This document shows, piece by piece, positions 24,401 through 31,920 of a stretch of DNA of 43,548 bases. The notes beneath the pieces are model-generated. The model made no database searches. It was not told where the DNA came from and worked only from the letters and a program-made list of their open reading frames with translations. Source of the stretch: Candidatus Saccharimonadota bacterium (GTDB lineage Bacteria > Patescibacteriota > Saccharimonadia > Saccharimonadales > Saccharimonadaceae); NCBI GenBank assembly GCA_017514675.1, contig JAFWIY010000024.1, positions 1-43,548 on the forward strand. The letters are read 5' to 3'. The position numbers and the translations under genes are program-made. Positions within the stretch are counted from its first letter, which is position 1; each line of letters opens with the position of its first letter.

Positions 24401-25209
24401 CAGTTAACGATGCGACTAATACGCATGGCGGCGGCACACACATTTCACATGTCTACGCCTGGACAATTCAAGAGATGGAAGGCGACGACTCGAATATAGT
24501 GTATGATTCTGCCGCGCGAAAGCTAAAGATGATAGTGAGCGCACCAAAGACAGATGAGGAAATGCAAAAGGGTATTCGAGTGGATGTCTATGTGGACGAT
24601 GTACTAGTTGCCACCAGGTGGACGAAGGATGTCGAGAACAATATGTATACCGCAGATGTAGTATTTAATAATATCGTAATGCGCGAGGTTACCTTGAAGG
24701 TTAACTGGGATGATAAGGACGATCCAGCTGCACGCCCAGATAGCGTAAACGGGTTCCTAAAATATAAACTTGGTGAAGATGAAAAAACGGTAGATGTGAG
24801 TAGCTGGCAAAAGGATGGCGATACATGGACAGCGAAATTCAAAATACCAGCTGCGGCAACGGTATTAAACTGGGGAGAAGAGGAAGTTCCGAACAAATAT
24901 ACTTTCACGCAAGATGGGTATGTTGACGGTTCTGATACATATGAATTCACGAATAGCCTGAAAATCCCAGAGCCAGAGCCAGAACCGAAACCGGAGCCAA
25001 AGCCGGAGCCAAAGCCGGAAGAGCCAGAGACGCCAGAGTCAGAGCCAGAGCCAGAAAATGATCTGCCAGCGCCAGATACCGGGGCATTCCTGAAGCAAAA
25101 TGGTGGCATAATCGCATCTTGCGTCATGCTACCAACCATACTAGTAGCGATTGCCTATTTACTTCAGCGATACGCCTGGAGCGCAACTCGCAAGAATAGT
25201 CGTAAGTAA
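21475..25209 (+). CDS. large BspA-like LRR adhesin with pilin-type isopeptide domain and PDTGAF anchor
   Basis: 1244 residues. Signal peptide of about 37 residues (ending SASAAT). Residues about 105-380 are BspA-type leucine-rich repeats (MFANYPNLVEVDTSGL, MFMNCPKLEKVDLSGF, MFANDPSLKTVILNN). A long middle part is not recognised. About 900-1020 fits the FctA/Spy0128-type isopeptide pilin domain (PVTKKLSGATL, YAWTIQEMEGDDSNIVYD with the E-box Glu). About 1070-1160 resembles a CnaB-type fold (VTLKVNWDDKDDPAARPDS). Then come Pro/Glu/Lys repeats, PAPDTGAF, a membrane helix and a basic tail. It is probably a stiff, protease-resistant host-contact protein. The ATG at 21475 is used over a GTG 9 nt earlier. 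It ends 3 bp from polA with no terminator. Confidence 0.85.
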   Translation: MKKTNIKFFRRLSLKALCLLFVGLAPLVISAASASAATQVEEGLFGNAGWGGGNNKIWWNIDTDGVVTIRPLSGATNAGGAYLSKNYDITGRADKTQVAGTVYQWPWQKHKNNITKVVIFGKIYTDTGMKMNKMFANYPNLVEVDTSGLELVTMEDQEGQSFFSRVVQADEMFMNCPKLEKVDLSGFRNDGVLWTMKRMFANDPSLKTVILNNSDFKTRSSDSNGVMMQGFFYGSDNLEYVDMSNITVGGRQTTTTYTLGVSGYTMPDGNFPNMTKRYNSGGVNTTAWSDYVGFDNLFLNKTKLHTVKLTNTNVAKMKGFASMFENCTSLAEWDGEKGLDLTGFAPSDATDMRNMFKNTGFTTLDVSAFGKLNDIVNMDGFIEGVSNLETLIIDNLDNSNIGPSAKNHSLVASDSNTYSNNLYTKAYGVDDIVTKEDSMHTGAAEYGREIFGKGVYDIPAAFPNLVKISAKNSNVWVVRNNRGTPGAEYYSAASDTDLLYLFNTVTTFEPDNKDAVEIDSKRDYVDIITDREATNHTINPEVSPLPDAATNLNVLYDLNQNGADRLPAGVYTISQDTWSEKNVDLPMTYYRVAYLGNVPFKIEGIEAIETGNTDQGSDPQLVLVNSANFSWLNTRSDIEWPTSGDYTIDRTNNPIVITYEDAAIDVNGKKHNLVITINKITFKNLERIPTHAGSTRVHDGNKYIDFHPTSKEDEYDQGMWADTNTGYYRTVLQASRGEGVIFRNYVRVGDGNTTPGISNDFQVLSGGSGTDIDFTVGIEGANPDTTFVFHVDDLDIAEKQNWTYPNNDADYDYLPIENSIYGIGGEGFVLGEGNKLDTVTFAEHTGLALVDTNKIITTGSDPSTTWSEFAVKADAAGSKYTWTSGIACTTYALRNTDKINLGEISFEPVTKKLSGATLEADQFSFTLTPDDTVENNMATGAPIVAKNDADGNVVFGAFNFSTPEVSIDGLDYYPGTVNDATNTHGGGTHISHVYAWTIQEMEGDDSNIVYDSAARKLKMIVSAPKTDEEMQKGIRVDVYVDDVLVATRWTKDVENNMYTADVVFNNIVMREVTLKVNWDDKDDPAARPDSVNGFLKYKLGEDEKTVDVSSWQKDGDTWTAKFKIPAAATVLNWGEEEVPNKYTFTQDGYVDGSDTYEFTNSLKIPEPEPEPKPEPKPEPKPEEPETPESEPEPENDLPAPDTGAFLKQNGGIIASCVMLPTILVAIAYLLQRYAWSATRKNSRK

Positions 25210-25212
25210 TAT

Positions 25213-27765
25213 TTAGAGCTGCCCCCAGTTTTTACCGGTGGAGATTTCGATGGCGAGTTTGATGTTTAGTTCTGGAGCGATGTTTTCCATTTGGGACTTC
25301 AATATAGTGGCAACTTCTTCGGCTTGCTTTTCATCACACTCTACAATGAGCGAGTCGTGAACCTGCATGATGAGCTTGGCGCCTTTGGGTAGAGCCTTGT
25401 CAACCTTAATCATAGCACGCTTCATAAGGTCGGCTTCGGTGCCCTGGATTGGCATATTGGCCGCAGCGCGCTCGGCGGCTTGGCGGATGATAAAGTTTGG
25501 AGATTTTACATCAGGAGTTGGGCGGCGGCGACCATAGTAGGTTTCAACGTAACCTTCTTCCCTTGCCTGTTTTAGGATCTGGTCAAGATAATTTTTGATC
25601 GGGGCGCGCAATTTAAAATAGTTATCGATAAATTGTTTAGCTTCATAGATCGGCATTTTGGCGGCGTCGGCGAGGCCTTTGGCGCTCATGCCATAGAGGA
25701 TGCCAAAATTAATCACTTTGGCGGCACGGCGTTGGTCTTTGGTGACTTCATCAAATGGTACGCCGAAAGCCTCGGCAGCGGTTTTAGTATGGATATCAAT
25801 ATCATTGTTAAAGTCGTTGATGAGATTTTTATCATCGGCGAGGACAGCAGCGAGACGAAGTTCAAACTGCGAGTAGTCGGCGGAGACTAATAGTTTACTA
25901 TCTGGTGCGATGAAGCCGGCCCTGATACGCTTTCCTTCTTCGGTACGAACTGGGATGTTTTGAAGATTTGGGTTTTGGCTTGAAAGACGACCAGTGGCGG
26001 TAACGTTTTGGGTGAAAGTCGTGTGGATGCGATCGTTTCTATCGGCGAGGTCCGGCATAGGTCCAATATAGGTAGAAAGAAGCTTGGAAGCCTCGCGATA
26101 TTCAATAATCTTGGGAATAATTGGATGGAGATCTTTTAGTTTATCTAGTTCTTTGGCGCCAGTAGAGTAGCCGCGGGTAGTTTTTTTGATTCCCTTGATC
26201 GGGAGATTTAGTTTTGTAAATAGGATTTCGGAGAGTTGGATTGGTGAATTGAGATTGAACTCGACACCGGCAAGACTACAGACTTCTTGTTCTAATTTTT
26301 TAACTTCGGTGGAGTATTCTTGGTTTAGTTTCGCGAAATAATCGCGGTCAATCAACATGCCCGCTTTTTCCATTTTGTACAAAATAGGAATTAACGGTAA
26401 ATCAAACTCGGTGTAAACTTGATAAAGTTTGGGTAATTTGGATAATTCCCTCTTCTGCTCTTCATAAATTGGGGCTGGGTCCATAGTGTCAAATAGGTCC
26501 GGCTGAGTGCGTTCTAGCGGATTTAGTAAAAAGGCTGCTTGGCCGAGATCCCAAAAAGGCTCACCGGATTCAATCTTTTTGGCAATTTTATCGTTCTCGT
26601 GCATCACGGATTTAATATCCCAGCCGATAATAATGTCTTTGGGGGAACTCTCTCGGCAATCTACGGTTGCCGGACTTTCGCTAGCTCTGGGGCCGCGTCC
26701 GGCCGGCCCGTCGCCACGGGCGGCCGGCGCTAATTCTCGCGCTGCCGCGCTCCGAAATGCCCCAGAACTAGACGAAAGCTCCGGCTTATCTACATTAATC
26801 TTGCGAATTAACGAGTTAAATTGGAGTTTCTTGAGGCCGGCGATGGTGCGGTCGTGATTGAAACGAAAGTCGGGAATGGTGGCGAGGTCTATAGGGGCGT
26901 CAAACATAATTTCGGCGAGAGTTTTAGAGAGATAAGCGGAGTCTTTTCCGGCTTCGAGTTTAGTTTTTGTAGAGCCGGAGATTTTGTCTATATTATTATA
27001 TATACCATCTAGGTCGCCGTATTCGTTCAATAATTGCACCGCGGTTTTTTCGCCGATGCCGGGAACGCCGGGAATATTATCGGAAGAATCGCCCTTTAGG
27101 GCTTTTAAATCTAGGAACTGGGGCTTTTTGATGCCGTATTTTTGTTCTATTTCGGCAACATTGATTTCTTCGATATTCGAAAATCCTTTCAATATACGCC
27201 ACATAAAGGTGTTGTCATCGACAATTTGAAGCATGTCAAGATCGGAAGAAATAATATAAGTCTCCCAACCCTTGGCTTCATCCGCCTCGCGGCTCAATGT
27301 GCCGATAATGTCATCTGCTTCGTAATTGTCAATCTCGGCGAAATACCAGCCTAAATCAGCTATAAGCTCTTTTAAGAGCGGGATTTGGGCGTAGAAGTCA
27401 TCACCGGGCTTTATGCGGCCAGCCTTGTAATCCGAATAAAGGGCGCGGCGCTTAGAGATAGAGGTTTTGGAATCCCAAGCCACTACGACTTTGGTAGGGT
27501 CTAATTTGCGCACGATTTCCATAGCGATAGCCGCAAAACCATAGATGCCGCCGGTGGGTGTGCCATCTGGCAAGCTGAGGGCGCCCATGGCATAATAACC
27601 GCGATAAAACACAGATTTGCCGTCTATTAAAACTAGTCTTTTGAGATAACCAGAAATACCTTTTTCGGACACGCTCAAGGGCGCTCGACCCTTCGGGTCG
27701 TCCGCGTCCCAAGGGGCGGTCTGCCCAAGCTTACGGTCCTCAAAAGGTATTTCCTGGTTATCCAC
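25213..27765 (-). CDS. polA: DNA polymerase I with palindromic insertions
   Basis: 850 residues. The 5' nuclease domain begins at about 42 with RLVLIDGKSVFYRGYYAM and contains SSDLDMLQIV and the helix-hairpin-helix region GDSSDNIPGVPGIGEKTA. The 3'-5' exonuclease part is short, without clear catalytic acidic residues. The polymerase motifs are present: DYSQFELRLAA (about 630), RRAAKVINFGILYGMS, and QVHDSLIVECDE. The N-terminal 41 residues are not family sequence and contain a palindrome (27666-27707). A second palindrome adds residues about 327-365 to the linker. The GTG start shares its G with the upstream stop (TAGTG), with GAGG before it; a GTG downstream (VSEKG) is an alternative. Confidence 0.95.
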   Translation of the reverse strand: MDNQEIPFEDRKLGQTAPWDADDPKGRAPLSVSEKGISGYLKRLVLIDGKSVFYRGYYAMGALSLPDGTPTGGIYGFAAIAMEIVRKLDPTKVVVAWDSKTSISKRRALYSDYKAGRIKPGDDFYAQIPLLKELIADLGWYFAEIDNYEADDIIGTLSREADEAKGWETYIISSDLDMLQIVDDNTFMWRILKGFSNIEEINVAEIEQKYGIKKPQFLDLKALKGDSSDNIPGVPGIGEKTAVQLLNEYGDLDGIYNNIDKISGSTKTKLEAGKDSAYLSKTLAEIMFDAPIDLATIPDFRFNHDRTIAGLKKLQFNSLIRKINVDKPELSSSSGAFRSAAARELAPAARGDGPAGRGPRASESPATVDCRESSPKDIIIGWDIKSVMHENDKIAKKIESGEPFWDLGQAAFLLNPLERTQPDLFDTMDPAPIYEEQKRELSKLPKLYQVYTEFDLPLIPILYKMEKAGMLIDRDYFAKLNQEYSTEVKKLEQEVCSLAGVEFNLNSPIQLSEILFTKLNLPIKGIKKTTRGYSTGAKELDKLKDLHPIIPKIIEYREASKLLSTYIGPMPDLADRNDRIHTTFTQNVTATGRLSSQNPNLQNIPVRTEEGKRIRAGFIAPDSKLLVSADYSQFELRLAAVLADDKNLINDFNNDIDIHTKTAAEAFGVPFDEVTKDQRRAAKVINFGILYGMSAKGLADAAKMPIYEAKQFIDNYFKLRAPIKNYLDQILKQAREEGYVETYYGRRRPTPDVKSPNFIIRQAAERAAANMPIQGTEADLMKRAMIKVDKALPKGAKLIMQVHDSLIVECDEKQAEEVATILKSQMENIAPELNIKLAIEISTGKNWGQL
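26670..26784. repeat. palindromic multi-hairpin insertion in the polA linker
   Basis: Outer arms CCGGACTTTCGCTAG... (26670-26693) and ...CTAGACGAAAGCTCCGG (26759-26784) pair with single-base bulges. Inside is a strong CCGGCC-GCCCGT/ACGGGC-GGCCGG hairpin (about 26699-26727). GGCCCGTCGCCACGGGC (26705-26721) is shared with the argS element with one change. A CGGCAA/TTGCCG hairpin flanks it on the left. The frame stays open. Confidence 0.8.
27666..27707. repeat. short palindromic element in the polA N-terminal extension
   Basis: CGACCC/GGGTCG hairpin (27685-27700) inside GGACACGC/GCGTCC arms. CGGACACGCTC (27666-27676) and neighbouring bases match the middle of ileS insertion A (7539-7564) at 20 of 26 positions by eye. 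Confidence 0.6.
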
Positions 27766-28325
27766 TAGAATTCTACCTCTTTTAAGATTTCATCAACTCG
27801 GGTGTAGATGTCCTCTACCGTAGAGTTATTCAAAATGTAATAGTCGGCGGCAGCAATGGGACCACCTTTTTCTAAGTTCTCAATCTCGGAACGGTCGCGT
27901 TCGCGAATTTCAGTTGCATTAAAGGCGCGGATGGGGCGCTTGGCAACTCTATCGTAACGAATGCTCTTATCTGCAACGAGAGCAGCAAAAATTAGCGATT
28001 TGGGAAATTCTTTTTTGAGAATTTTATACTCTGTCCAGGAATAAACGCCGTCCAGAACAATTCTCTTTTGACCGGCAGCGATAAGATCTTTAATTTCTTT
28101 GATAACTTGGTTTACGACCCAATCTTTACCTTCGGTTTCGCGAATCATTTCGCGAAAGCTCTTTTCGTTCTCGGCTGTAATTTCAATCCCTCGCTTTTCC
28201 ATTTCTTTTAAAATCATGCCACCGAAATAAACTTTCGGGTAGCCTTTGTCAGTGAGGCAATCTACGACTACGGATTTGCCGCTGCCGCTCATGCCTACAA
28301 TTGCAAGTATTTTTACGTTATCCAT
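27765..28325 (-). CDS. P-loop kinase, UPF0200/dephospho-CoA-kinase-like
   Basis: 186 residues. P-loop GMSGSGKSVVV at residues 11-20, then KRGIEITAENEKSFREMIRETEGKD, VLDGVYSWTEYKILKKEFP, and RFNATEIRERDRSEIENL. This order fits the UPF0200 branch of small nucleotide/dephospho-CoA-kinase-like NTPases better than CoaE itself; the substrate is unknown. TATACT lies 6 nt before the ATG with no Shine-Dalgarno, so a leaderless mRNA is likely. It shares the stop/start G with polA downstream, so polA is translated from the same mRNA. Confidence 0.75.
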   Translation of the reverse strand: MDNVKILAIVGMSGSGKSVVVDCLTDKGYPKVYFGGMILKEMEKRGIEITAENEKSFREMIRETEGKDWVVNQVIKEIKDLIAAGQKRIVLDGVYSWTEYKILKKEFPKSLIFAALVADKSIRYDRVAKRPIRAFNATEIRERDRSEIENLEKGGPIAAADYYILNNSTVEDIYTRVDEILKEVEF

Positions 28326-28331
28326 GAGATA

Positions 28332-28340
28332 AGTATATCA
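28332..28340 (-). promoter_or_regulatory. extended -10 of the leaderless kinase-polA operon
   Basis: TGATATACT-type box on the minus strand with TATACT 6 nt before the ATG at 28325, in the 27-nt gap behind the dagK-like gene. Confidence 0.6.
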
Positions 28341-28352
28341 CGATAAGATGAT

Positions 28353-29339
28353 TTAGGCGCGAATAACTTTGAGAGGATTCTCAGATTTTCTGATTTCGAT
28401 TTTGGTGACACTCCTAAAAATCTTTTGCTCGCCTTCGGTTTGGATGGCGATGGTGGCTGGCTTTAGAAATTCTATAGTATCACCTTTGGTATCCGTGGCG
28501 GGAACTTTATAAAGAATGCTGGTAGCCATAAAACGAAAGAGGCGTGGAAAAGAAACCAGGCGGAAGGTTTGACTACGGAAGAGTTTTGGCTTCTTAGAAT
28601 AATCTGGGCTTTTTAAAACGCGCGCCATGTAACGACCGTTAATAGCAATATAATCGGAAGTCTTTTTTGATTGAAGTCGGCCGTTTAATTTGAATTCGGG
28701 AAGGTAGTTTTTCTTGTGGCGATTTTTGAAATACCACCTGGAAATACTAAGACCGAAATAGGCTTCCGTGAAGCGACCAAAACGAGTCTTTAGTTTTTGG
28801 CGGGTCTTTTTTACATCGTAGATTTCAACCGATTCTGCGATCATGCCGATAGTTGCGTAGCAGGTGGCGTAGCGAAAAAGTTCGCCATCGACATAAATTT
28901 CTAGGGGGTACAATTTCTGGACGGGTCCTGCCGCCGCAGCTTCCCCCACCGTGCTCGACGTACGTCTGCGCGCGGCGGGGGTCCCCCCAGCGGCGTCACC
29001 CGTCCATGTAAAAATCCTATCAAAGTTTTTAATACCCAATGTACGGGAAAGGTCGTTGAAGTTGCCGTAGGGGAGTACCGCTAACGTGGCGGATTTGTTG
29101 GATCTGAGGATAGCGTTGGAAGCGACAATAGCGGTGGCATCGCCGCCAGCGGAGATGACTAGGTCGCCATCTTGCAAGAGTTTGGCGAGCTTTTTGGCGT
29201 TGTCATCAACATTGGTTTTTTCGACTTCGTATTTGCCAATCATGTAGCCTTTGAGGCTAGTAACTTTGTCTAGAACTTCTTTTTTGACATCGGAAAAGCG
29301 GGAGGAGCGAGGATTGTAGACTATGATTAGACGATTCAT
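28353..29339 (-). CDS. diacylglycerol kinase-like lipid kinase with palindromic insertion
   Basis: 328 residues. The DAGK catalytic fold is visible: IIVYNPRSSRFSDV, the nucleotide motif ISAGGDATA, and VLPYGNFNDLSRTLGI. Later IGMIAESVEIYDV and DYIAINGRYMA fit the second domain. Members phosphorylate diacylglycerol or related lipids, or sphingoid bases; the substrate cannot be told. Residues about 111-140 (TWTGDAAGGTPAARRR... to AAAAGPVQ) are an Ala/Arg-rich insertion matching the palindrome at 28918-29006. It follows the pilin-like gene by 3 nt with no clear ribosome site, so it is probably translationally coupled. Confidence 0.8.
   Translation of the reverse strand: MNRLIIVYNPRSSRFSDVKKEVLDKVTSLKGYMIGKYEVEKTNVDDNAKKLAKLLQDGDLVISAGGDATAIVASNAILRSNKSATLAVLPYGNFNDLSRTLGIKNFDRIFTWTGDAAGGTPAARRRTSSTVGEAAAAGPVQKLYPLEIYVDGELFRYATCYATIGMIAESVEIYDVKKTRQKLKTRFGRFTEAYFGLSISRWYFKNRHKKNYLPEFKLNGRLQSKKTSDYIAINGRYMARVLKSPDYSKKPKLFRSQTFRLVSFPRLFRFMATSILYKVPATDTKGDTIEFLKPATIAIQTEGEQKIFRSVTKIEIRKSENPLKVIRA
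28918..29006. repeat. palindromic insertion in the dagK-like gene
   Basis: Arms TGGACGGGT (28918-28926) and ACCCGTCCA (28998-29006), then CGCCG/CGGCG, then CCCCCACCG/CGGCGGGGG around a GACGTACGTC palindrome. The G+C content is far above the rest of the gene. 89 nt, frame open. Confidence 0.75.
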
Positions 29340-29342
29340 TTA

Positions 29343-29789
29343 TTATTCTGCTACTGCAGCTACAGTATCTAACTTTATTTCACTTGTTTCTTCTTGTCTG
29401 TCTACATTTAGCCAGGTAAGGAGGGCGGCCATGACGGCATAGAGTGCGAGGCCGATGAGGATTTCAACTAAGCGGCGCTTGGCTTTTCTGGTTTTTTCTT
29501 CGCTGCCACCAGCGGTGAGGTACTGGATGCCGACAATGGTTATACCGACAACGCCAAGAATGCCAACGCCGATGGACATAATTTCGACGACGAGATTTAA
29601 TACTCTTTTTACACCTTCCCCATTTTCAGCTGTTTCGCCACTTTTGCAACTACAGCCATTTTCTCCGAGAATACTTGTATTAACACACCCTTTTTCTAGC
29701 TGGGCTTTGCTGCATTCGGCATAAGCTGGCGTAGTGTTCATGATGAACACCGATAGAATTGCGATAATACTAAGTAAAAGTTTTTTCAT
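29343..29789 (-). CDS. T4SS-pilin-like (VirB2/TrbC-type) membrane protein
   Basis: 148 residues. A signal peptide (about 1-24, ending TPAYAE) and two transmembrane helices (about 62-90 and 105-125) with the loop QYLTAGGSEEKTRKAKRR between them match the pattern of the type IV secretion pilin family common in Patescibacteria (PF18895). The mature N-terminus has four cysteines (C...C...CSC). No other type IV secretion genes are in the window, so it is an orphan here. GGAGGA precedes the ATG. It lies between rpoD and the dagK-like gene, all same strand with 3-8 nt gaps, so probably one operon. Confidence 0.75.
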   Translation of the reverse strand: MKKLLLSIIAILSVFIMNTTPAYAECSKAQLEKGCVNTSILGENGCSCKSGETAENGEGVKRVLNLVVEIMSIGVGILGVVGITIVGIQYLTAGGSEEKTRKAKRRLVEILIGLALYAVMAALLTWLNVDRQEETSEIKLDTVAAVAE

Positions 29790-29796
29790 ATTCCTC

Positions 29797-30771
29797 CTAT
29801 CTTAAATATTCATGTAATTTTTTAGTGTCTTTGTTCTTGCGAAGTTTGGAGAGAGCTTTGGCCTCAATCTGGCGAATACGCTCACGAGTGACATCAAATT
29901 CGGCACCGACTTCTTCTAAAGTGTGCGGGCGACCACCGCCAATACCGAAACGCAGGCGAATGATTTTTTGTTCCCTTTCAGTGAGGGTGGCGATAATTTC
30001 GGAAAGTTGTTCTTTTAGGATTTGATTCGCGGCGGAATCTTCGGGAGAATCGCGTTCTTCATCCTCTACAAAATCACCGAGTACGGAATCTTCATCATCG
30101 CCTTCACGGCCAACGGAAGCATCAAGCGAGGCAATGTCTTGTTTGATACGCATGACATAGTCAATTTTTTCTGGCTCCATATCTAGTTCTTTGGCGATTT
30201 CTTCGTTGGTTGGCTCACGATTTAGCTCTGAAGTTAGCTTGCGAGAAGTGCGGAGAACCTTGTTGATGGTCTCTACCATGTGCACCGGAATACGAATAGT
30301 ACGGGCTTGGTCGGCGATGGCGCGGGTGATAGCCTGGCGTACCCACCAAGTAGCGTAAGTAGAAAATTTGAAGCCTTTGTCTGGGTCAAATTTTTCTACA
30401 GCACGAAGCAAGCCAGTATTTCCCTCTTGGATAAGATCAAGAAAATCTAGACCGCGGCCGCCGTAACGTTTGGCGATAGAAACTACAAGACGCATATTAG
30501 ACTCTACCATCTTGTCTTTGGCTTTTTTGTCGCCTTTGACAATGCGCTGAGCGAGGTCGGCTTCTTCTTCGGAAGTAAGGAGTGGGATTTTGCCAATTTC
30601 GCGCAAATACAAACGAACGCTATCGTCCGCGAAAGCATCTACGTTTTCGGCAGTGATAGCAAGCTCTTCATCGGAGAGCTCTTCTTCGTTTTCTAGGTCA
30701 TCGTTCTCTGGGCCATCTAGCTCTAGGCTCAAATCTTTTGCATTCAAAATATCATCTTTTTTGGTGCTCAT
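29797..30771 (-). CDS. rpoD: primary sigma factor RpoD/SigA
   Basis: 324 residues. Regions 1.2 ([17 protein letters not shown]), 2 ([55 protein letters not shown]), 3 ([12 protein letters not shown]) and 4 ([34 protein letters not shown]) are complete. Region 1.1 is short and acidic. The promoter is near-consensus: TTGTCA, 17 nt, TATAAT, then 8 nt to the ATG, so the mRNA is almost leaderless. The pilin-like and dagK-like genes follow closely. Region 2.4/4.2 sequences fit the sigma-70-type boxes seen throughout the window. Confidence 0.97.
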   Translation of the reverse strand: MSTKKDDILNAKDLSLELDGPENDDLENEEELSDEELAITAENVDAFADDSVRLYLREIGKIPLLTSEEEADLAQRIVKGDKKAKDKMVESNMRLVVSIAKRYGGRGLDFLDLIQEGNTGLLRAVEKFDPDKGFKFSTYATWWVRQAITRAIADQARTIRIPVHMVETINKVLRTSRKLTSELNREPTNEEIAKELDMEPEKIDYVMRIKQDIASLDASVGREGDDEDSVLGDFVEDEERDSPEDSAANQILKEQLSEIIATLTEREQKIIRLRFGIGGGRPHTLEEVGAEFDVTRERIRQIEAKALSKLRKNKDTKKLHEYLR

Positions 30772-30779
30772 TACAGGAG

Positions 30780-30808
30780 ATTATAATCTAATTTAAACAA
30801 TTTGACAA
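30780..30808 (-). promoter_or_regulatory. rpoD promoter
   Basis: On the minus strand, TTGTCA (30803-30808) and TATAAT (30780-30785), 17-nt spacer, 8 nt from -10 to the ATG. Confidence 0.8.
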
Positions 30809-30823
30809 GTTTTTAGTTCACAT

Positions 30824-31903
30824 TCAATCGGATTCAAAAATTGGAGAGTTGACAAAAATCTTTTTGTTATCAAAGTCAATGGCTGTTTCGGCGCCATATG
30901 GTAAAATACACCTTGGCGTGGCGTGGCCGAAGTTAATGTTGTACATAACTGGCGTATCTAAATCTTTAAATATTTTTCTGTGGACGTCTTTGTATTCTTC
31001 GTAATAAATCTCGTCCATGGGCTTGCCGATGATAATGCCTTTAACCGATTCTAAGATTTTTAAGTCTTTGAAAAGTTGCATAATCTTTTCTAGTTTTTCT
31101 GGCGGCGTGGTTTCTTCGCAAGTTTCTATGAATAGAATTTTATCGCGCCATTCTTCAATGGTCGGAAAGATATGATATTTTTCAAAGACTTTATGGTCGT
31201 CGCCGTGACGTTCGCCAGTATATGCATCATAAAGGCTTTCGATGCAACCGCCATATAATTTTCCGGCAACTTTTCCCTTCCCGTTTAAAACCTCAAAACC
31301 ATGTTTTTCTTTTTCTGATTTTCTTGGTTTATTTAATTCGTCGGGGCCGAAGTCTTTACGCTCATGATACCATGTTTCGCTGGGAGCGATTTCAAACCCC
31401 GCGCCATCTGAGAACAGTTTTTCAAAATAGGATTTGGTGTAAGGCAGCATTTCTTTATCTAGTTCTGCAAGATCAGGCAAAAAAGCGGGGCCGTAAAAAG
31501 TACCGAGCCCGAGTTTGTTTAACATGAGATGATTGTTTGTGGTATCGGAAAAACCCATAAAAATTTTGGGGTTATCTTTAACGGCTTGAACAAACTCTTT
31601 GTCGTCCATTAAATACGGAATGGTTTTATAAGTGTCATCTCCGCCAATAGCGCAAATAATGGCCTTAATATCTTTATCCATAAAGGCTTGTTTTAAATCG
31701 CTAGCTCTTTTCTCTGGATGGCTTTCGAGATACTCCATACTCTTAAGGGCATTTGGCATAAATACCGGCTCGAGACCAAATTCTTTTAATCTTTTTATGC
31801 CTAAATCTAATTCGTGTTTTGCAAACGATTCACCGAGAATACCTTTCGATAGACTAACTATGGCTACTTTATCGCCTTTGTTCAATTTTTTTGGTCTTTG
31901 CAT
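30824..31903 (-). CDS. S66 peptidase (LD-carboxypeptidase/MccF family)
   Basis: 359 residues. Catalytic Ser in KIFMGFSDTTNNHLML, Glu in ILFIETCEE and His in INFGHATPRC follow the S66 order. The AIGGDDTYKTIPYL block is also typical. The family includes LdcA, which trims murein tetrapeptides, and MccF, which cuts microcin-C-type acyl-phosphoramidates for self-immunity. The length and the WYHERKDFGP-type segment are nearer to the MccF-like branch, but I cannot decide between them. AAAGGAGG precedes the ATG. It follows dnaG by 17 nt, so it is probably co-transcribed. Confidence 0.85.
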   Translation of the reverse strand: MQRPKKLNKGDKVAIVSLSKGILGESFAKHELDLGIKRLKEFGLEPVFMPNALKSMEYLESHPEKRASDLKQAFMDKDIKAIICAIGGDDTYKTIPYLMDDKEFVQAVKDNPKIFMGFSDTTNNHLMLNKLGLGTFYGPAFLPDLAELDKEMLPYTKSYFEKLFSDGAGFEIAPSETWYHERKDFGPDELNKPRKSEKEKHGFEVLNGKGKVAGKLYGGCIESLYDAYTGERHGDDHKVFEKYHIFPTIEEWRDKILFIETCEETTPPEKLEKIMQLFKDLKILESVKGIIIGKPMDEIYYEEYKDVHRKIFKDLDTPVMYNINFGHATPRCILPYGAETAIDFDNKKIFVNSPIFESD

Positions 31904-31920
31904 ATTTACCTCCTTTGTTA

